From assembly GCF_011299095.1 (NCBI RefSeq), contig NZ_CP049889.1, positions 1,210,001-1,274,000 on the forward strand: a DNA stretch of 64,000 nt, in the 5' to 3' direction. The DNA is from Jeotgalibaca porci. GTDB lineage: Bacteria; Bacillota; Bacilli; Lactobacillales; Aerococcaceae. Position numbers and translations under genes: made by a program. Of this stretch, positions 1-11,419 are shown one piece after another (positions within the stretch are counted from its first letter, which is position 1; every line of letters starts with the position of its first letter). The notes below the pieces were generated by a model. The model made no database searches. It was not told the DNA's origin and saw nothing but the letters and a program-made list of their open reading frames with translations.

Positions 1-2295
<2,295 letters not shown>

Positions 2296-2397
2296 GATTT
2301 AGAATAAAAAAAGCAAGCGATGAATGAGCTTTGGTCAGCTGTTCAGTCGTGTTATGGATTCAGTTTTGAGGGAACGTTGTTCCTTTAATTAAATAAT

Positions 2398-2516
2398 TGT
2401 GCGGTGACGATGGCGAGAAGGTCACACCTGTTCCCATCCCGAACACAGAAGTTAAGCTTCTTAGCGCCGATTGTAGTGAAGGGTTTCCCTTTGTGAGAGT
2501 AGGACGTTGCCGCGCA
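2398..2516 (+). rRNA. 5S ribosomal RNA
   Basis: About 119 nt. The terminal helix pairs TGTGCGGT at 2398-2405 with GCCGCGCA at 2509-2516. The conserved CCCATCCCGAACACAGAAGTTAAGC segment is present (2434-2458). It lies about 100 nt after the 23S gene and 84 nt before the first tRNA, so it belongs to the same rrn transcript. Confidence 0.95.
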
Positions 2517-2600
2517 TTTGTTTTTATTAATAATCTTTCTAATTTTGCTTGCAGAATATAGGAGGATATTGTATTATATTCAAGAACTCTCGTTTATGAG

Positions 2601-2673
2601 GGAGGTTTAGCTCAGCTGGGAGAGCATCTGCCTTACAAGCAGAGGGTCGGCGGTTCGATCCCGTCAACCTCCA
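2601..2673 (+). tRNA. tRNA-Val (TAC), copy 1
   Basis: Complete cloverleaf: acceptor GGAGGTT/AACCTCC, anticodon loop CTTACAA, TTCGATC T-loop. CCA is not encoded. Identical to the copy at 4415-4487. Confidence 0.95.
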
Positions 2674-2718
2674 TTATCTGACTTTCAAACGGATCAGATA
2701 AAGAGATTTAATTTATTT

Positions 2719-2791
2719 GAGGCATTAGCTCAGTTGGTAGAGCATCTGACTTTTAATCAGAGGGTCGCAGGTTCGAACCCTGCATGCCTCA
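2719..2791 (+). tRNA. tRNA-Lys (TTT)
   Basis: Acceptor GAGGCAT/ATGCCTC, anticodon loop CTTTTAA, T-arm GCAGGTTCGAACCCTGC. CCA not encoded. Confidence 0.95.
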
Positions 2792-2814
2792 TTCTATTAT
2801 TAATAATAGAAAAC

Positions 2815-2896
2815 GCGGGTGTGGCGGAATTGGCAGACGCACTAGATTTAGGATCTAGCGCCGCAAGGCGTGGGGGTTCAAGTCCCTTCACCCGCA
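2815..2896 (+). tRNA. tRNA-Leu (TAG)
   Basis: Class II tRNA with a long variable arm. Acceptor GCGGGTG/CACCCGC, anticodon loop TTTAGGA reading CUA codons. Confidence 0.95.
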
Positions 2897-2901
2897 TATT
2901 A

Positions 2902-2974
2902 GCCGGCTTAGCTCAGTTGGTAGAGCATCTGATTTGTAATCAGAGGGTCGAGGGTTCAAGTCCTTTAGCCGGCA
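2902..2974 (+). tRNA. tRNA-Thr (TGT)
   Basis: Acceptor GCCGGCT/AGCCGGC, anticodon loop TTTGTAA. CCA not encoded. Confidence 0.95.
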
Positions 2975-2981
2975 TTTTTTT

Positions 2982-3053
2982 GCGGAAGTAGCTCAGTGGT
3001 AGAGCACCACCTTGCCAAGGTGGGGGTCGCGGGTTCGAACCCCGTCTTCCGCT
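2982..3053 (+). tRNA. tRNA-Gly (GCC)
   Basis: Acceptor GCGGAAG/CTTCCGC with T discriminator, anticodon loop TTGCCAA. Confidence 0.95.
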
Positions 3054-3092
3054 TCATAAGTCTTCTCGATTATGAAGAATTTTTTCTAATAT

Positions 3093-3177
3093 GCCGGGGT
3101 GGCGGAATTGGCAGACGCACAGGACTTAAAATCCTGCGGTGAGTTTCACCGTATCGGTTCGACCCCGATTCTCGGCA
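3093..3177 (+). tRNA. tRNA-Leu (TAA)
   Basis: Class II tRNA. Acceptor GCCGGGG pairs with TCTCGGC (two G-U pairs); anticodon loop CTTAAAA. Confidence 0.94.
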
Positions 3178-3188
3178 TTGTTTTATAC

Positions 3189-3262
3189 GCAGCCATAGCT
3201 CAACTGGATAGAGTACCTGACTACGAATCAGGCGGTTGTAGGTTCGACTCCTACTGGTTGCA
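3189..3262 (+). tRNA. tRNA-Arg (ACG)
   Basis: Acceptor GCAGCCA/TGGTTGC, anticodon loop CTACGAA. The A34 is expected to become inosine, which would require TadA encoded elsewhere. Confidence 0.95.
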
Positions 3263-3272
3263 TTTTTATTAT

Positions 3273-3346
3273 CGGGAAGTAGCTCAGCTTGGTAGAGCAC
3301 TTGGTTTGGGACCAAGGGGTCGCAGGTTCGAATCCTGTCTTCCCGA
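3273..3346 (+). tRNA. tRNA-Pro (TGG)
   Basis: Acceptor CGGGAAG/CTTCCCG, anticodon loop TTTGGGA. Confidence 0.95.
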
Positions 3347-3376
3347 TTAACAATAACCATTTTGGTTTATTGTCTT

Positions 3377-3450
3377 GGCGGTGTAGCTCAGCTGGCTAGA
3401 GCGTCCGGTTCATACCCGGGAGGTCGTGGGTTCGATTCCCTCCGCCGCTA
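3377..3450 (+). tRNA. tRNA-Met (CAT), elongator
   Basis: Acceptor GGCGGTG/CGCCGCT, anticodon loop TTCATAC. The body resembles the Bacillus elongator methionine tRNA as I remember it. The T-stem has a T-T mismatch. The assignment as elongator Met rather than Ile2 is by resemblance. Confidence 0.85.
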
Positions 3451-3497
3451 TTACTTGCAAATGGATCAGCTTATAATAATGTTATTATTGACAGCCT

Positions 3498-3571
3498 GGA
3501 CCTTTAGCTCAGTTGGTTAGAGCAGACGGCTCATAACCGTCCGGTCGCAGGTTCGAGTCCTGCAAGGTCCA
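3498..3571 (+). tRNA. tRNA with CAT anticodon, probably tRNA-Ile2 (lysidine-modified)
   Basis: Acceptor GGACCTT/AAGGTCC, anticodon loop CTCATAA. Three CAT tRNAs occur in the array: one elongator, one initiator and this one. The body resembles Bacillus Ile2, whose C34 is converted to lysidine by TilS. Met remains an alternative. Confidence 0.75.
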
Positions 3572-3583
3572 TATTATGGTTAT

Positions 3584-3673
3584 GGGGAAGTACTCAAGAG
3601 GCTGAAGAGGCGCCCCTGCTAAGGGTGTAGGTCGGATCATACCGGCGCGAGGGTTCAAATCCCTCCTTCTCCG
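3584..3673 (+). tRNA. tRNA-Ser (GCT)
   Basis: Class II tRNA with long variable arm. Acceptor GGGGAAG/CTTCTCC, anticodon loop CTGCTAA, G discriminator. Confidence 0.95.
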
Positions 3674-3699
3674 TTGCAGTTTTATTATTTATTTACCAT

Positions 3700-3771
3700 G
3701 GCCCGTTGGTCAAGCGGTTAAGACACCGCCCTTTCACGGCGGTAACACGGGTTCGAGTCCCGTACGGGTCA
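3700..3771 (+). tRNA. tRNA-Glu (TTC), copy 1
   Basis: Acceptor GGCCCGT/ACGGGTC, anticodon loop CTTTCAC. Identical to the copy at 4322-4393. Confidence 0.95.
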
Positions 3772-3811
3772 TTGTCATTGTTTATGACATATTTTAATAT
3801 CAGCTTATTTC

Positions 3812-3901
3812 GGAGGATTACCCAAGTCCGGCTGAAGGGAACGGTCTTGAAAACCGTCAGGCGTGTAAAAGCGTGCAAGGGTTCGAATCCCTTATCCTCC
3901 T
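3812..3901 (+). tRNA. tRNA-Ser (TGA)
   Basis: Class II tRNA. Acceptor GGAGGAT/ATCCTCC, anticodon loop CTTGAAA. The discriminator appears to be T instead of the G usual for serine tRNAs. Confidence 0.9.
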
Positions 3902-3941
3902 TCATTATCTTTTTATGAGATATGACATATTATTTTATTAT

Positions 3942-4014
<73 letters not shown>

Positions 4015-4076
4015 TTATCATGTTCATAGCATCATGATACACGTGAGCATTTGCTCACATTTACTTTTTAAATGCC

Positions 4077-4149
4077 GGTTCCGTGGTGTAGGGGTCAACA
4101 TGCCTGCCTGTCACGCAGGAGATCGCGGGTTCAAATCCCGTCGGGACCG
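4077..4149 (+). tRNA. tRNA-Asp (GTC), copy 1
   Basis: Acceptor GGTTCCG/CGGGACC, anticodon loop CTGTCAC, G discriminator. Same sequence as the copy at 4490-4562. Confidence 0.95.
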
Positions 4150-4153
4150 CCAT

Positions 4154-4224
4154 GCGGGTGTAGTTTAGTGGTAAAACCACAGCCTTCCAAGCTGTTGTCG
4201 GGAGTTCGATTCTCCTCACCCGCT
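4154..4224 (+). tRNA. tRNA-Gly (TCC)
   Basis: Acceptor GCGGGTG/CACCCGC, anticodon loop CTTCCAA. Starts 4 nt after tRNA-Asp. Confidence 0.95.
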
Positions 4225-4232
4225 TTTTTTAT

Positions 4233-4306
<74 letters not shown>

Positions 4307-4321
4307 TTTTTTTATTTACAT

Positions 4322-4393
4322 GGCCCGTTGGTCAAGCGGTTAAGACACCGCCCTTTCACGGCGGTAACACGGGTTCGAGTCCCGTACGGGTCA
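4322..4393 (+). tRNA. tRNA-Glu (TTC), copy 2
   Basis: Identical to 3700-3771. First member of a Glu-Val-Asp block made only of second copies. Confidence 0.95.
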
Positions 4394-4414
4394 TATTTTT
4401 GTTTTACAGTACAT

Positions 4415-4487
4415 GGAGGTTTAGCTCAGCTGGGAGAGCATCTGCCTTACAAGCAGAGGGTCGGCGGTTCGATCCCGTCAACCTCCA
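4415..4487 (+). tRNA. tRNA-Val (TAC), copy 2
   Basis: Identical to 2601-2673. Confidence 0.95.
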
Positions 4488-4489
4488 TT

Positions 4490-4562
4490 GGTTCCGTGGT
4501 GTAGGGGTCAACATGCCTGCCTGTCACGCAGGAGATCGCGGGTTCAAATCCCGTCGGGACCG
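4490..4562 (+). tRNA. tRNA-Asp (GTC), copy 2
   Basis: Identical to 4077-4149. Only 2 nt separate it from tRNA-Val. Confidence 0.95.
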
Positions 4563-4641
4563 TTATTATCTTCTTAATGTATAGCTGCATAAGGAAGTAT
4601 AATTCACTTGGACGTATGTCCACAGTATTGTTTCACAGATT

Positions 4642-4714
4642 GGCCTGGTAGCTCAGTTGGTAGAGCACTTGATTGAAGCTCAAGGTGTCGGCGGTTCGAT
4701 TCCGTCCCAGGCCA
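4642..4714 (+). tRNA. tRNA-Phe (GAA)
   Basis: Acceptor GGCCTGG/CCAGGCC, anticodon loop TTGAAGC. A CCA triplet follows the discriminator at 4715-4717, so the 3' CCA may be encoded here. Confidence 0.95.
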
Positions 4715-4718
4715 CCAT

Positions 4719-4799
4719 GGAGGGGTAGCGAAGTGGCTAAACGCGGCGGACTGTAAATCCGCTCCTTCGGGTTCGGCAGTTCGAATCTGCCCCCCTCCA
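4719..4799 (+). tRNA. tRNA-Tyr (GTA)
   Basis: Class II tRNA. Acceptor GGAGGGG/CCCCTCC, anticodon loop CTGTAAA. Confidence 0.95.
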
Positions 4800-4815
4800 T
4801 TAATTTTTTATCCAT

Positions 4816-4886
4816 AGGGGTATAGTTTAAAGGTAGAACTACGGTCTCCAAAACCGTCAGTGTGGGTTCAATTCCTACTACCCCTG
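4816..4886 (+). tRNA. tRNA-Trp (CCA)
   Basis: Acceptor AGGGGTA/TACCCCT, anticodon loop CTCCAAA, G discriminator. Confidence 0.95.
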
Positions 4887-4899
4887 TTTGGATTATTAT

Positions 4900-4973
4900 G
4901 GCGATTGTGGCGAAGTGGTTAACGCACCGGTTTGTGGATCCGGCATTCGTGGGTTCAATTCCCATCAGTCGCC
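4900..4973 (+). tRNA. tRNA-His (GTG)
   Basis: Has the extra G-1 (4900) expected of histidine tRNAs. Acceptor GCGATTG/CAGTCGC, C discriminator, anticodon loop TTGTGGA. CCA at 4974-4976 appears encoded. Confidence 0.95.
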
Positions 4974-4980
4974 CCATTTT

Positions 4981-5051
4981 TGGGCTATAGCCAAGCGGTA
5001 AGGCAACGGACTTTGACTCCGTCATCGTTGGTTCGAATCCAGCTAGCCCAG
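4981..5051 (+). tRNA. tRNA-Gln (TTG)
   Basis: Acceptor TGGGCTA/TAGCCCA, anticodon loop CTTTGAC. Confidence 0.95.
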
Positions 5052-5067
5052 TTAATACAAGTTATAT

Positions 5068-5138
5068 GGCGGTATAGCCAAGTGGTAAGGCACAGGTCTG
5101 CAAAACCTTCATCACCGGTTCAAATCCGGTTACCGCCT
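5068..5138 (+). tRNA. tRNA-Cys (GCA)
   Basis: Acceptor GGCGGTA/TACCGCC, anticodon loop CTGCAAA. Confidence 0.95.
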
Positions 5139-5176
5139 TTCCCATTAGGGATGAAAATTTGCAAAAATAATGTAAT

Positions 5177-5260
5177 GCCGGCGTGGCGGAATAGGCAGAC
5201 GCGCTGGACTCAAAATCCAGTGCCCGCGAGGGCGTGCCGGTTCGACCCCGGCCGCCGGTA
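5177..5260 (+). tRNA. tRNA-Leu (CAA)
   Basis: Class II tRNA. Acceptor GCCGGCG/CGCCGGT (terminal G-U), anticodon loop CTCAAAA. Last tRNA before the operon terminator. Confidence 0.95.
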
Positions 5261-5268
5261 TCTTATAA

Positions 5269-5305
5269 AAAAGCTCAAAACGTAAATTCGTTTTGAGCTT
5301 TTTTT
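5269..5305 (+). terminator. Intrinsic terminator of the rrn-tRNA operon
   Basis: Perfect stem AAAGCTCAAAACG / CGTTTTGAGCTTT with a short loop and a T7 tail, 9 nt after the last tRNA. The following 200 bases up to 5507 hold no gene that I can support. Confidence 0.9.
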
Positions 5306-5507
5306 GTATTTGAGTATATTACTAGAACGCTATATTAGTGCCTAACATGCTTTTTAAGAGATAGAAAAGAGTTTCACCTATAGAATAACGTTAAGTCGAT
5401 TAGAATGGATTTATTGGCCACAAGAGACAATACAAAATATTTAGTAACGAACTGTTTCATATTGTGGTACACTATTCAAAATGATTTTTGAAAAGAGGAT
5501 GAATAGT

Positions 5508-5777
5508 GTGAAAGCAATTATTACAGTTACTGGAAAAGACCACAAAGGCATTGTTGCTTCTGTGAGCACAAAGCTGTCAGATTTAGATGTAAATATATTG
5601 GATATCTCCCAAACATTGATGGAGGAATATTTCACAATGATTTTGTTAGTCGATTTTACTTCTTCACCTTATAGTATCGTTGAAGTTCAGAAGGAAATGG
5701 AAGAAATTGAAGAGAAACAAAAATTGGTCGTTCGCATACAATCGGAAGCAATTTTTGATGCGATGCATACCTTATAA
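5508..5777 (+). CDS. ACT domain-containing protein (UPF0237 family)
   Basis: Small single-domain ACT protein of 89 aa, the usual size for the UPF0237 family. ACT domains are small-molecule, often amino acid, sensing modules; the ligand here is unknown. The N-terminus [20 protein letters not shown] is the glycine-rich ACT opening, followed by a regulatory-loop segment with NILDISQT. The GTG start at 5508 is chosen because AGAGGA at 5494-5499 sits 8 nt upstream; longer starts at 5481 and 5499 would overlap or precede that site. It lies 14 nt before the PFL/UPF0210 gene. This pair is widely conserved in Firmicutes and is presumably one operon. The biological role of the pair is not established. 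Confidence 0.9.
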   Translation: MKAIITVTGKDHKGIVASVSTKLSDLDVNILDISQTLMEEYFTMILLVDFTSSPYSIVEVQKEMEEIEEKQKLVVRIQSEAIFDAMHTL

Positions 5778-5791
5778 GGCAGGTAAATGAT

Positions 5792-7150
5792 ATGAACCGA
5801 CAAGAAAATATACTGGAAACAATTCAAATGATTGCGGAAGATAAGTTAGATATCCGCACAGTAACGATGGGGATATCGCTCTTAGATTGTGCGGATTCTG
5901 ACGGTGAAAAAGCACGTGAGAAAATCTATAATAAAATCACGACATACGCCGAAAGATTAGTTGCTGTTGCAAGTGAAATTGAACAGGAGTTGGGTGTTCC
6001 CATTGTGAACAAACGTATTTCCGTAACACCTATTTCATTGGTGGCTGGCGCTTCTTCTGACACTGACTATGTAGAATTTGCGAAAACATTAGATGCGGCT
6101 GCTAAAAAGGTCGGTGTAGACTTCATCGGTGGCTTCAGTGCATTGGTAGAGAAAGGGTACACGAAAGGGGATCGTATCCTGATTGAATCGATTCCCCGAG
6201 CTTTATCAGAGACGGATATCGTTTGTTCTTCGGTAAATATTGGCTCCACAAAAGCAGGCATTAATATGGACGCTGTAGCTCAAATGGGACGTATTGTGAA
6301 AGAGACTGCTGAGTTAACCGCAGACGCTGGTGGATTAGGAGCAGCCAAATTGGTTGTATTTGCTAATGCGGTTGATGACAATCCCTTTATGGCAGGTGCA
6401 TTCCACGGCGTTGGTGAGGCGGATGTAGTGGTCCATGTCGGCGTAAGCGGGCCGGGTGTTGTGAAACGCTCACTTGAAAAGGTGAAAGGGCAACCCTTCG
6501 ATGTTGTAGCAGAAACAATTAAAATTGCTGCTTTTAAAATTACTCGAATGGGGCAATTAGTCGGAACGATGGCAGCGGACAGATTGGGAGTTCCATTTGG
6601 TATTGTAGATTTGTCATTAGCACCGACACCGGCAATCGGTGACTCTGTGGCCCGAATTTTGGAAGAAATGGGCTTGGAACGTGTCGGAACGCATGGTACA
6701 ACGGCAGCACTTGCTGTTTTGAATGATGCTGTAAAAAAAGGTGGACTAATGGCATGCGGACATGTAGGTGGCTTGTCCGGTTCATTTATCCCCGTTTCTG
6801 AAGATATTGGAATGATTGAAGCAGTTGAGTTGGGATCCATCACAATTGATAAACTGGAAGCTATGACGGCAATTTGCTCAGTCGGTTTGGATATGGTCGC
6901 TGTACCGGGTAAAACAAGTGCAGCAACAGTTTCCGCTTTAATCGCTGATGAGGCTGCAATTGGCATTATGAATCACAAAACGACAGCGGTTCGAATCATA
7001 CCAGTACCAGGAATGGACGTCGGGGATGAAGTAGAGTTTGGTGGTTTATTGGGACGTGCGCCTTTGTTGGCTGTCAGCGAATTTTCTTCGGAAGATTTAA
7101 TTGGTCGTGGCGGTCAAATTCCGGCACCTTTGCATTCGTTTAAAAATTAG
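5792..7150 (+). CDS. PFL family protein (UPF0210/DUF711)
   Basis: 452 aa, full length for the UPF0210 family. The family has a pyruvate formate-lyase-like fold name but no proven reaction, so no substrate is assigned. Conserved features are a long central stretch of Gly/Ala-rich segments ([20 protein letters not shown]-type motif, residues about 205-225) and the C-terminal [15 protein letters not shown] ending typical of the family. A purine-rich site AGGCAGG precedes the ATG. It is translated just after the ACT-domain gene, which suggests that the ACT protein regulates or partners with it. Confidence 0.9.
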   Translation: MNRQENILETIQMIAEDKLDIRTVTMGISLLDCADSDGEKAREKIYNKITTYAERLVAVASEIEQELGVPIVNKRISVTPISLVAGASSDTDYVEFAKTLDAAAKKVGVDFIGGFSALVEKGYTKGDRILIESIPRALSETDIVCSSVNIGSTKAGINMDAVAQMGRIVKETAELTADAGGLGAAKLVVFANAVDDNPFMAGAFHGVGEADVVVHVGVSGPGVVKRSLEKVKGQPFDVVAETIKIAAFKITRMGQLVGTMAADRLGVPFGIVDLSLAPTPAIGDSVARILEEMGLERVGTHGTTAALAVLNDAVKKGGLMACGHVGGLSGSFIPVSEDIGMIEAVELGSITIDKLEAMTAICSVGLDMVAVPGKTSAATVSALIADEAAIGIMNHKTTAVRIIPVPGMDVGDEVEFGGLLGRAPLLAVSEFSSEDLIGRGGQIPAPLHSFKN

Positions 7151-7163
7151 AAAAATGAGCTAA

Positions 7164-7217
7164 AAATAGATAGAGTATGGGCCGGGAAATAACTCTAGGC
7201 CCTTACTCTATCTATTT
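7164..7217. terminator. Bidirectional terminator between convergent genes
   Basis: Long stem: AAATAGATAGAGTA pairs with TACTCTATCTATTT, with an inner GGGCC/GGCCC pairing. It serves the PFL gene on one strand and the NRDE gene on the other. Confidence 0.85.
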
Positions 7218-7222
7218 GTATT

Positions 7223-8002
7223 TTAAAGCTGCTTATCTTCGATTTGAAAGCGGTATGTACGATCTTCGAATTGTTCATCAATCAGGTAGGTTCTTTCGAC
7301 ATAGGTAACGTGATTGTCCCAGTCCACGAGTAGGACAGTCGTGGATTTCGTGCCAAAGGTTTCAGTTTCAATAAAATTCGCGGATGCTTTCCTTCGAATA
7401 GCAAGTGGTAAAGGTGCATCAGGGATTTTGTGATCGGGAGCAGGTGTTTTATCCATCATCATTGCAAATAAATCGTTCAGATAATCTTTTTCGGATTGGA
7501 TAATGATATCCAGCGTCTCACGCGTCTTTTCGACTTTGGGCCAAGGCGTATTTAATGTGGCATTACTGAGACTATGTGTTCCTTTCGTCAGAGCCGTAAA
7601 ATCCGTATCAAGGGAATTAAAATGATAGAGTGTATCGACCGAACCCAACAGAACATTGAAGGGTTGGTAAGCATCTTTCTTTTTTATAAGCGCTTGGATA
7701 AAATTTTCTGCGGAGTCATTTTGAGTCAGGTAGTCCGTTAAAATATGTCCCCGCGATTGCTTGTCTGTTGCGGGTTCCGCAAATTCTTCACCGTGGCAAT
7801 TGGTGATGGCGGCAATTTTACCATCTTTGGTAATACCAAACCAAGTGCCGCTGGCCTCTAAGTCTTTTCCCGCCAATAAATCGGGATGGGAAGACCAGAA
7901 GTCTGCTGCCGCGCTCGAACGATTATACGCTTCGTCGCGATTCGCAGCCAGGATGAGTTTATATCGTTCGTGCTGGCCGTAGTGGAAAGTAATTAAACAC
8001 AT
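7223..8002 (-). CDS. NRDE family protein (TANGO2-like)
   Basis: 259 aa. The start MCLITFHYGQHERYKLILAA followed by NRDEAYNR carries the family's Asn-Arg-Asp-Glu motif at about residues 21-24, directly after an N-terminal Met-Cys as in Ntn-hydrolase-like members. The segment WFGITKDGKIAAITN is also typical. In animals TANGO2 is linked to Golgi and heme or lipid metabolism; the bacterial role is unknown. It is monocistronic, convergent with the PFL gene and downstream of an amino acid permease that has its own terminator. Confidence 0.85.
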   Translation of the reverse strand: MCLITFHYGQHERYKLILAANRDEAYNRSSAAADFWSSHPDLLAGKDLEASGTWFGITKDGKIAAITNCHGEEFAEPATDKQSRGHILTDYLTQNDSAENFIQALIKKKDAYQPFNVLLGSVDTLYHFNSLDTDFTALTKGTHSLSNATLNTPWPKVEKTRETLDIIIQSEKDYLNDLFAMMMDKTPAPDHKIPDAPLPLAIRRKASANFIETETFGTKSTTVLLVDWDNHVTYVERTYLIDEQFEDRTYRFQIEDKQL

Positions 8003-8068
8003 AATGTATCCCTCATCTCCAATTTTCTAAAGTATAGCATCCAAAAACGCAATAACAAACATATAAAA

Positions 8069-8097
8069 AAGAGGGGGGAGAAATATCCCCACCCCTT
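8069..8097 (-). terminator. Terminator after the amino acid permease
   Basis: On the minus strand, AGGGGTGGGG pairs with CTCCCCCCTC around a short loop, followed by a run of six T. It separates the permease from the NRDE gene. Confidence 0.8.
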
Positions 8098-8100
8098 AGT

Positions 8101-9420
8101 TTATTTAATTGTTTGTGCTTTTTTCATATAGGCATAGCCACAGTAGAAAATAATCGAACAAGCTAATAGGAAGAGTGGTACGAACGTTGGATTAGAGATA
8201 ATTCCACCACCAACGATAATTAATGAACCTAATATTCCTAATAGAGGAACGACTTTATTTTTGCTCAGTTTGAATACTTTCAAATATAGCGAAATATACG
8301 TGATGTAACTGAAGACAATCGCAATTTCACTGATATCCCCGCCAGAAAGGAAGCCAAATTTCTGAGTTAGGTAATGAATAAGCAGCCAGCTGAGGGAGAC
8401 TAAAATGGACAGTTTGGCAGCTGAAGGAGAGAGTTGTGTTTTTTCATTAATGACTTTAATACGCTCGCTTTTTGGAAGCATTCCTTTAAGTGCCATTGCT
8501 TGTGGCATCCGGAGAACACCTAATACCAAGCCATTCACCACACCAAGAACCGCGATTAAAATGAATGATAAGATTAAGGTTCCACCTTGTTCACCAAATA
8601 AAATCTGTCCGATTTGGTAAATAGTATTATCACGGTGCTCAAGGATATACTTCGGTCCGACTATCGCAACCATTCCCAAGAAATAAGCCAAGTATACAAC
8701 TAATACCAATAACGGACCGATTGTTAACGCAATTGGCATATTACGTTTTGCGTCTTTAACTTCATGTGTAATACTTGTTGCCACAACCCAGCCGTCAAAA
8801 GAGAAGGCAGTTGCTGGCAACGCTGCTAGAAATCCCCAGCCTACTTGACTGAGTGGCACCACGAGGGTTTCGCTTGTGACAGGAACTGGTGCTTTCCAGA
8901 AGATTCCGATTAGTCCAATCCCAATCAAGGGAATTAATTTCATAATTGTTGAAATGTTTTGGAAACGACCGCCCAATTTCAAAGAAAAATAATTGAGGGT
9001 AAAGAAGAAAATAAGGTATCCTAACGCGATAAGCGTTTGTAACTCAAGAGTCGGATTCAATCCGAAAAGCATAGTTGTATAAATCCCAGCAACCCAGCTG
9101 ACAACAACTGATATAGAAGGATAATAGGCAAAAATCTGGAACCAGCCGAATCCTGCAGCAGCAGGTTCAGAGATAAATTCCTCGAAGTAAGCAAGAACCC
9201 CGCCACGTCGATCCGAACGTGCAGCAAGTTGTGAAAGAGTGATGTTTCCAAAAATGACACAAAAAGCACCAATACAAAAGACCAAAACGCTTAAACCGAC
9301 ATTTCCTCCGGTAAAACCGAGGATGTCATCCGCTTTAAAAAATATTCCTGACCCAATCAGTATCCCGACAATCATCGAGATGGCAGTCCCAAGTCCGTAA
9401 TGTTTAGTATTTGAATTCAA
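8101..9420 (-). CDS. APC family amino acid permease
   Basis: 439 aa integral membrane protein with about 12 hydrophobic segments. The first helix contains SMIVGILIGSGIF, the GSGIF motif that unwinds to bind the substrate alpha-carboxyl and amino groups in APC transporters. ALPATAFSFDGWVVA in helix 6 is also characteristic, and resembles SteT/LAT-like exchangers. Substrate is probably a neutral amino acid but cannot be fixed from sequence. It stands alone, divergent from glnR, with the intergenic region carrying a GlnR box at 9537-9553. Whether GlnR also affects this promoter is open. Confidence 0.9.
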   Translation of the reverse strand: MNSNTKHYGLGTAISMIVGILIGSGIFFKADDILGFTGGNVGLSVLVFCIGAFCVIFGNITLSQLAARSDRRGGVLAYFEEFISEPAAAGFGWFQIFAYYPSISVVVSWVAGIYTTMLFGLNPTLELQTLIALGYLIFFFTLNYFSLKLGGRFQNISTIMKLIPLIGIGLIGIFWKAPVPVTSETLVVPLSQVGWGFLAALPATAFSFDGWVVATSITHEVKDAKRNMPIALTIGPLLVLVVYLAYFLGMVAIVGPKYILEHRDNTIYQIGQILFGEQGGTLILSFILIAVLGVVNGLVLGVLRMPQAMALKGMLPKSERIKVINEKTQLSPSAAKLSILVSLSWLLIHYLTQKFGFLSGGDISEIAIVFSYITYISLYLKVFKLSKNKVVPLLGILGSLIIVGGGIISNPTFVPLFLLACSIIFYCGYAYMKKAQTIK

Positions 9421-9536
9421 TGATAGGCTCCTTTTAAAGATAATAATTTGCCTTATGATTATACTACAAATAGGGCGATAATGGCGTTTTTAAAAATTAT
9501 TGATAAAAAGCTTGTTTTTTTAGTGAATCAGGAGTA

Positions 9537-9553
9537 TGTTAGGAAACATAACA
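9537..9553 (+). promoter_or_regulatory. GlnR box upstream of glnRA
   Basis: TGTTAGGAAACATAACA matches the GlnR/TnrA consensus TGTNA-N7-TNACA exactly. A possible -10 (TGTAAT, 9559-9564) follows, so the box would overlap the -35 position, consistent with repression. The motif is seen; the promoter geometry is inferred. Confidence 0.85.
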
Positions 9554-9672
9554 TTTAATGTAATAAAAATTTTGACGCCGGAAAGAGATTGATTTATTCT
9601 GTAACAGGTTCAATCAATTAATCGACATTCGGGCAACTAACTGTGATTATTTTCAAGTAAAGGCGTGGTGAA

Positions 9673-10056
9673 ATGAAAGAGAAAGAGTTACGTCGTTCCA
9701 TGGCAGTGTTTACTATTGGGACAGTTATGAAGTTGACGGATCTCACGGCTCGTCAAATCCGCTACTATGAAGAGCAGGGTTTAATCGAACCGCAGAGAAC
9801 GGAAACGAATCGGAGAATGTATTCGTTGGATAATGTTGATCGTCTTTTGGAGATTAAGGATTATTTGGCTGAGGGCTTGAATATGACAGCCATCCGCCGC
9901 ATTTATGATGAGAAACAGCATAAATCAAAGCGTCCGCAAGAAGTGAAAGAACACCATTTGACAGACGATGATGTGCGCCGCATTTTGTATAAGGAATTAC
10001 TGAACACCAGTAGTTTCAACCCGAATGATACGACTAGTTGGAACAAAAATCTGTAA
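9673..10056 (+). CDS. glnR: MerR-family nitrogen regulator GlnR
   Basis: 127 aa. Represses glutamine synthetase and amino acid uptake genes when nitrogen is plentiful, by binding TGTNA-N7-TNACA operators with feedback-inhibited glutamine synthetase as chaperone. The winged helix-turn-helix covers residues 10-80, including [19 protein letters not shown], followed by a short amphipathic C-terminal tail typical of GlnR/TnrA in place of a long effector domain. The site AAAGG-GTGGTG precedes the ATG. glnA starts 17 nt downstream, giving the classical glnRA operon. A perfect GlnR box lies 119 nt upstream, indicating autoregulation. Confidence 0.95.
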   Translation: MKEKELRRSMAVFTIGTVMKLTDLTARQIRYYEEQGLIEPQRTETNRRMYSLDNVDRLLEIKDYLAEGLNMTAIRRIYDEKQHKSKRPQEVKEHHLTDDDVRRILYKELLNTSSFNPNDTTSWNKNL

Positions 10057-10073
10057 TTAAAAGAGGGATTAGG

Positions 10074-11408
10074 ATGCCAAAGTATACGCGTGATGATATT
10101 AATAAAATTGCAAAAGAAGAAGATGTTCGCTATTTGCGCTTAATGTTTACAGATATTTTAGGAACGATTAAAAATATGGAAGTTCCAATCAGTCAGTTAG
10201 AAAAGGTATTAGACAATAAAATGATGTTTGATGGGTCATCGATTGAAGGATTCGTACGGATTGAAGAAAGTGATATGTATCTGTATCCGGACTTGGATAC
10301 GTGGTTAGTTTTCCCATGGGGCTCAGAGCAAGGAAAGATTGCCCGCTTGATTTGTGATGTATACAAACCAGACGGTACACCTTTCGCCGGTGATCCTCGT
10401 AACAATTTAAAACGCGTTCTACGCAAAATGGAAGACATGGGCTTCACAGACTTTAATCTGGGGCCGGAACCGGAATTCTTCTTGTTTAAGACAGATGAAA
10501 ATGGCAAACCAACTTTTGACTTAAATGACGAAGGTGGCTACTTTGACCTTGCCCCGACAGACTTAGGTGAAGATTGCCGTCGTGAAATCGTGTTGGAATT
10601 GGAAGAACTGGGCTTTGAAATTGAAGCGAGCCACCACGAAGTCGCACCTGGGCAACATGAGATTGATTGGAAATATTCACGCGCGCTTGAAGCATGTGAT
10701 AATATTCAAACCTTTAAACTAATTGTAAAAACAGTTGCACGTAAGCATGGTTTGCATGCAACCTTTATGCCGAAACCAGTTTTTGGTGTAAACGGTTCTG
10801 GTATGCACTGTAATATGTCTTTATTCAACGAAGAGGGGAATGCTTTCTATGATGCTGGCAGCGAAAGCGGATTGAGTGAAACAGCGTATAAATTTATCGC
10901 TGGTTTATTGCATCATGCCAAAGCTTATACGGCCATCTGTAATCCGATTATAAATTCTTACAAACGTCTGGTTCCGGGCTATGAAGCACCGGTATACATT
11001 GCCTGGAGTACGCAAAACCGTTCACCGCTTATCCGCATTCCAGCTTCACGCGGCTTATCAACGCGCGTTGAGTTAAGAAGTGTGGATCCGTCAACAAATC
11101 CTTATCTAGCATTGGCAACATTGTTAGCTGCAGGTTTGGATGGTATTGCAAGTGATATCGAAGTGCCGGCGCCAATCGACCGTAATATTTATATTATGGA
11201 TGCAGAGGACCGCGAAGCGAATGGTATTTATGACTTACCAAAAAACTTGGCAGAAGCGGTAGAAGAATTGAAGAATAACCCGCTTATCCTCGATGCACTA
11301 GGTGATCATATCAGCCGTAGCTTTATTGAAGCGAAAGAAATTGAAATTGCAACCTACATCAGTCAAGTAACGGATTGGGAAATCAATCAATACTTGCGTG
11401 CGTATTAA
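10074..11408 (+). CDS. glnA: Type I glutamine synthetase
   Basis: 444 aa, the GSI-alpha length. It catalyses ATP-dependent ligation of ammonia to glutamate in the cytoplasm as a dodecamer. Visible motifs: FDGSSIEGF at about 60 (beta-grasp domain), [11 protein letters not shown] with metal-binding glutamates, [12 protein letters not shown], and [13 protein letters not shown] with the ATP/glutamate-binding arginines. The adenylylation loop of the GSI-beta type is not apparent, as expected for Firmicutes. The ATG at 10074 is preferred over an upstream in-frame start at 10038 inside glnR, because AAGAGGGATTAGG lies just before it. Its product is also GlnR's corepressor partner. Confidence 0.96.
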   Translation: MPKYTRDDINKIAKEEDVRYLRLMFTDILGTIKNMEVPISQLEKVLDNKMMFDGSSIEGFVRIEESDMYLYPDLDTWLVFPWGSEQGKIARLICDVYKPDGTPFAGDPRNNLKRVLRKMEDMGFTDFNLGPEPEFFLFKTDENGKPTFDLNDEGGYFDLAPTDLGEDCRREIVLELEELGFEIEASHHEVAPGQHEIDWKYSRALEACDNIQTFKLIVKTVARKHGLHATFMPKPVFGVNGSGMHCNMSLFNEEGNAFYDAGSESGLSETAYKFIAGLLHHAKAYTAICNPIINSYKRLVPGYEAPVYIAWSTQNRSPLIRIPASRGLSTRVELRSVDPSTNPYLALATLLAAGLDGIASDIEVPAPIDRNIYIMDAEDREANGIYDLPKNLAEAVEELKNNPLILDALGDHISRSFIEAKEIEIATYISQVTDWEINQYLRAY

Positions 11409-11419
11409 GAAAAGTAGAG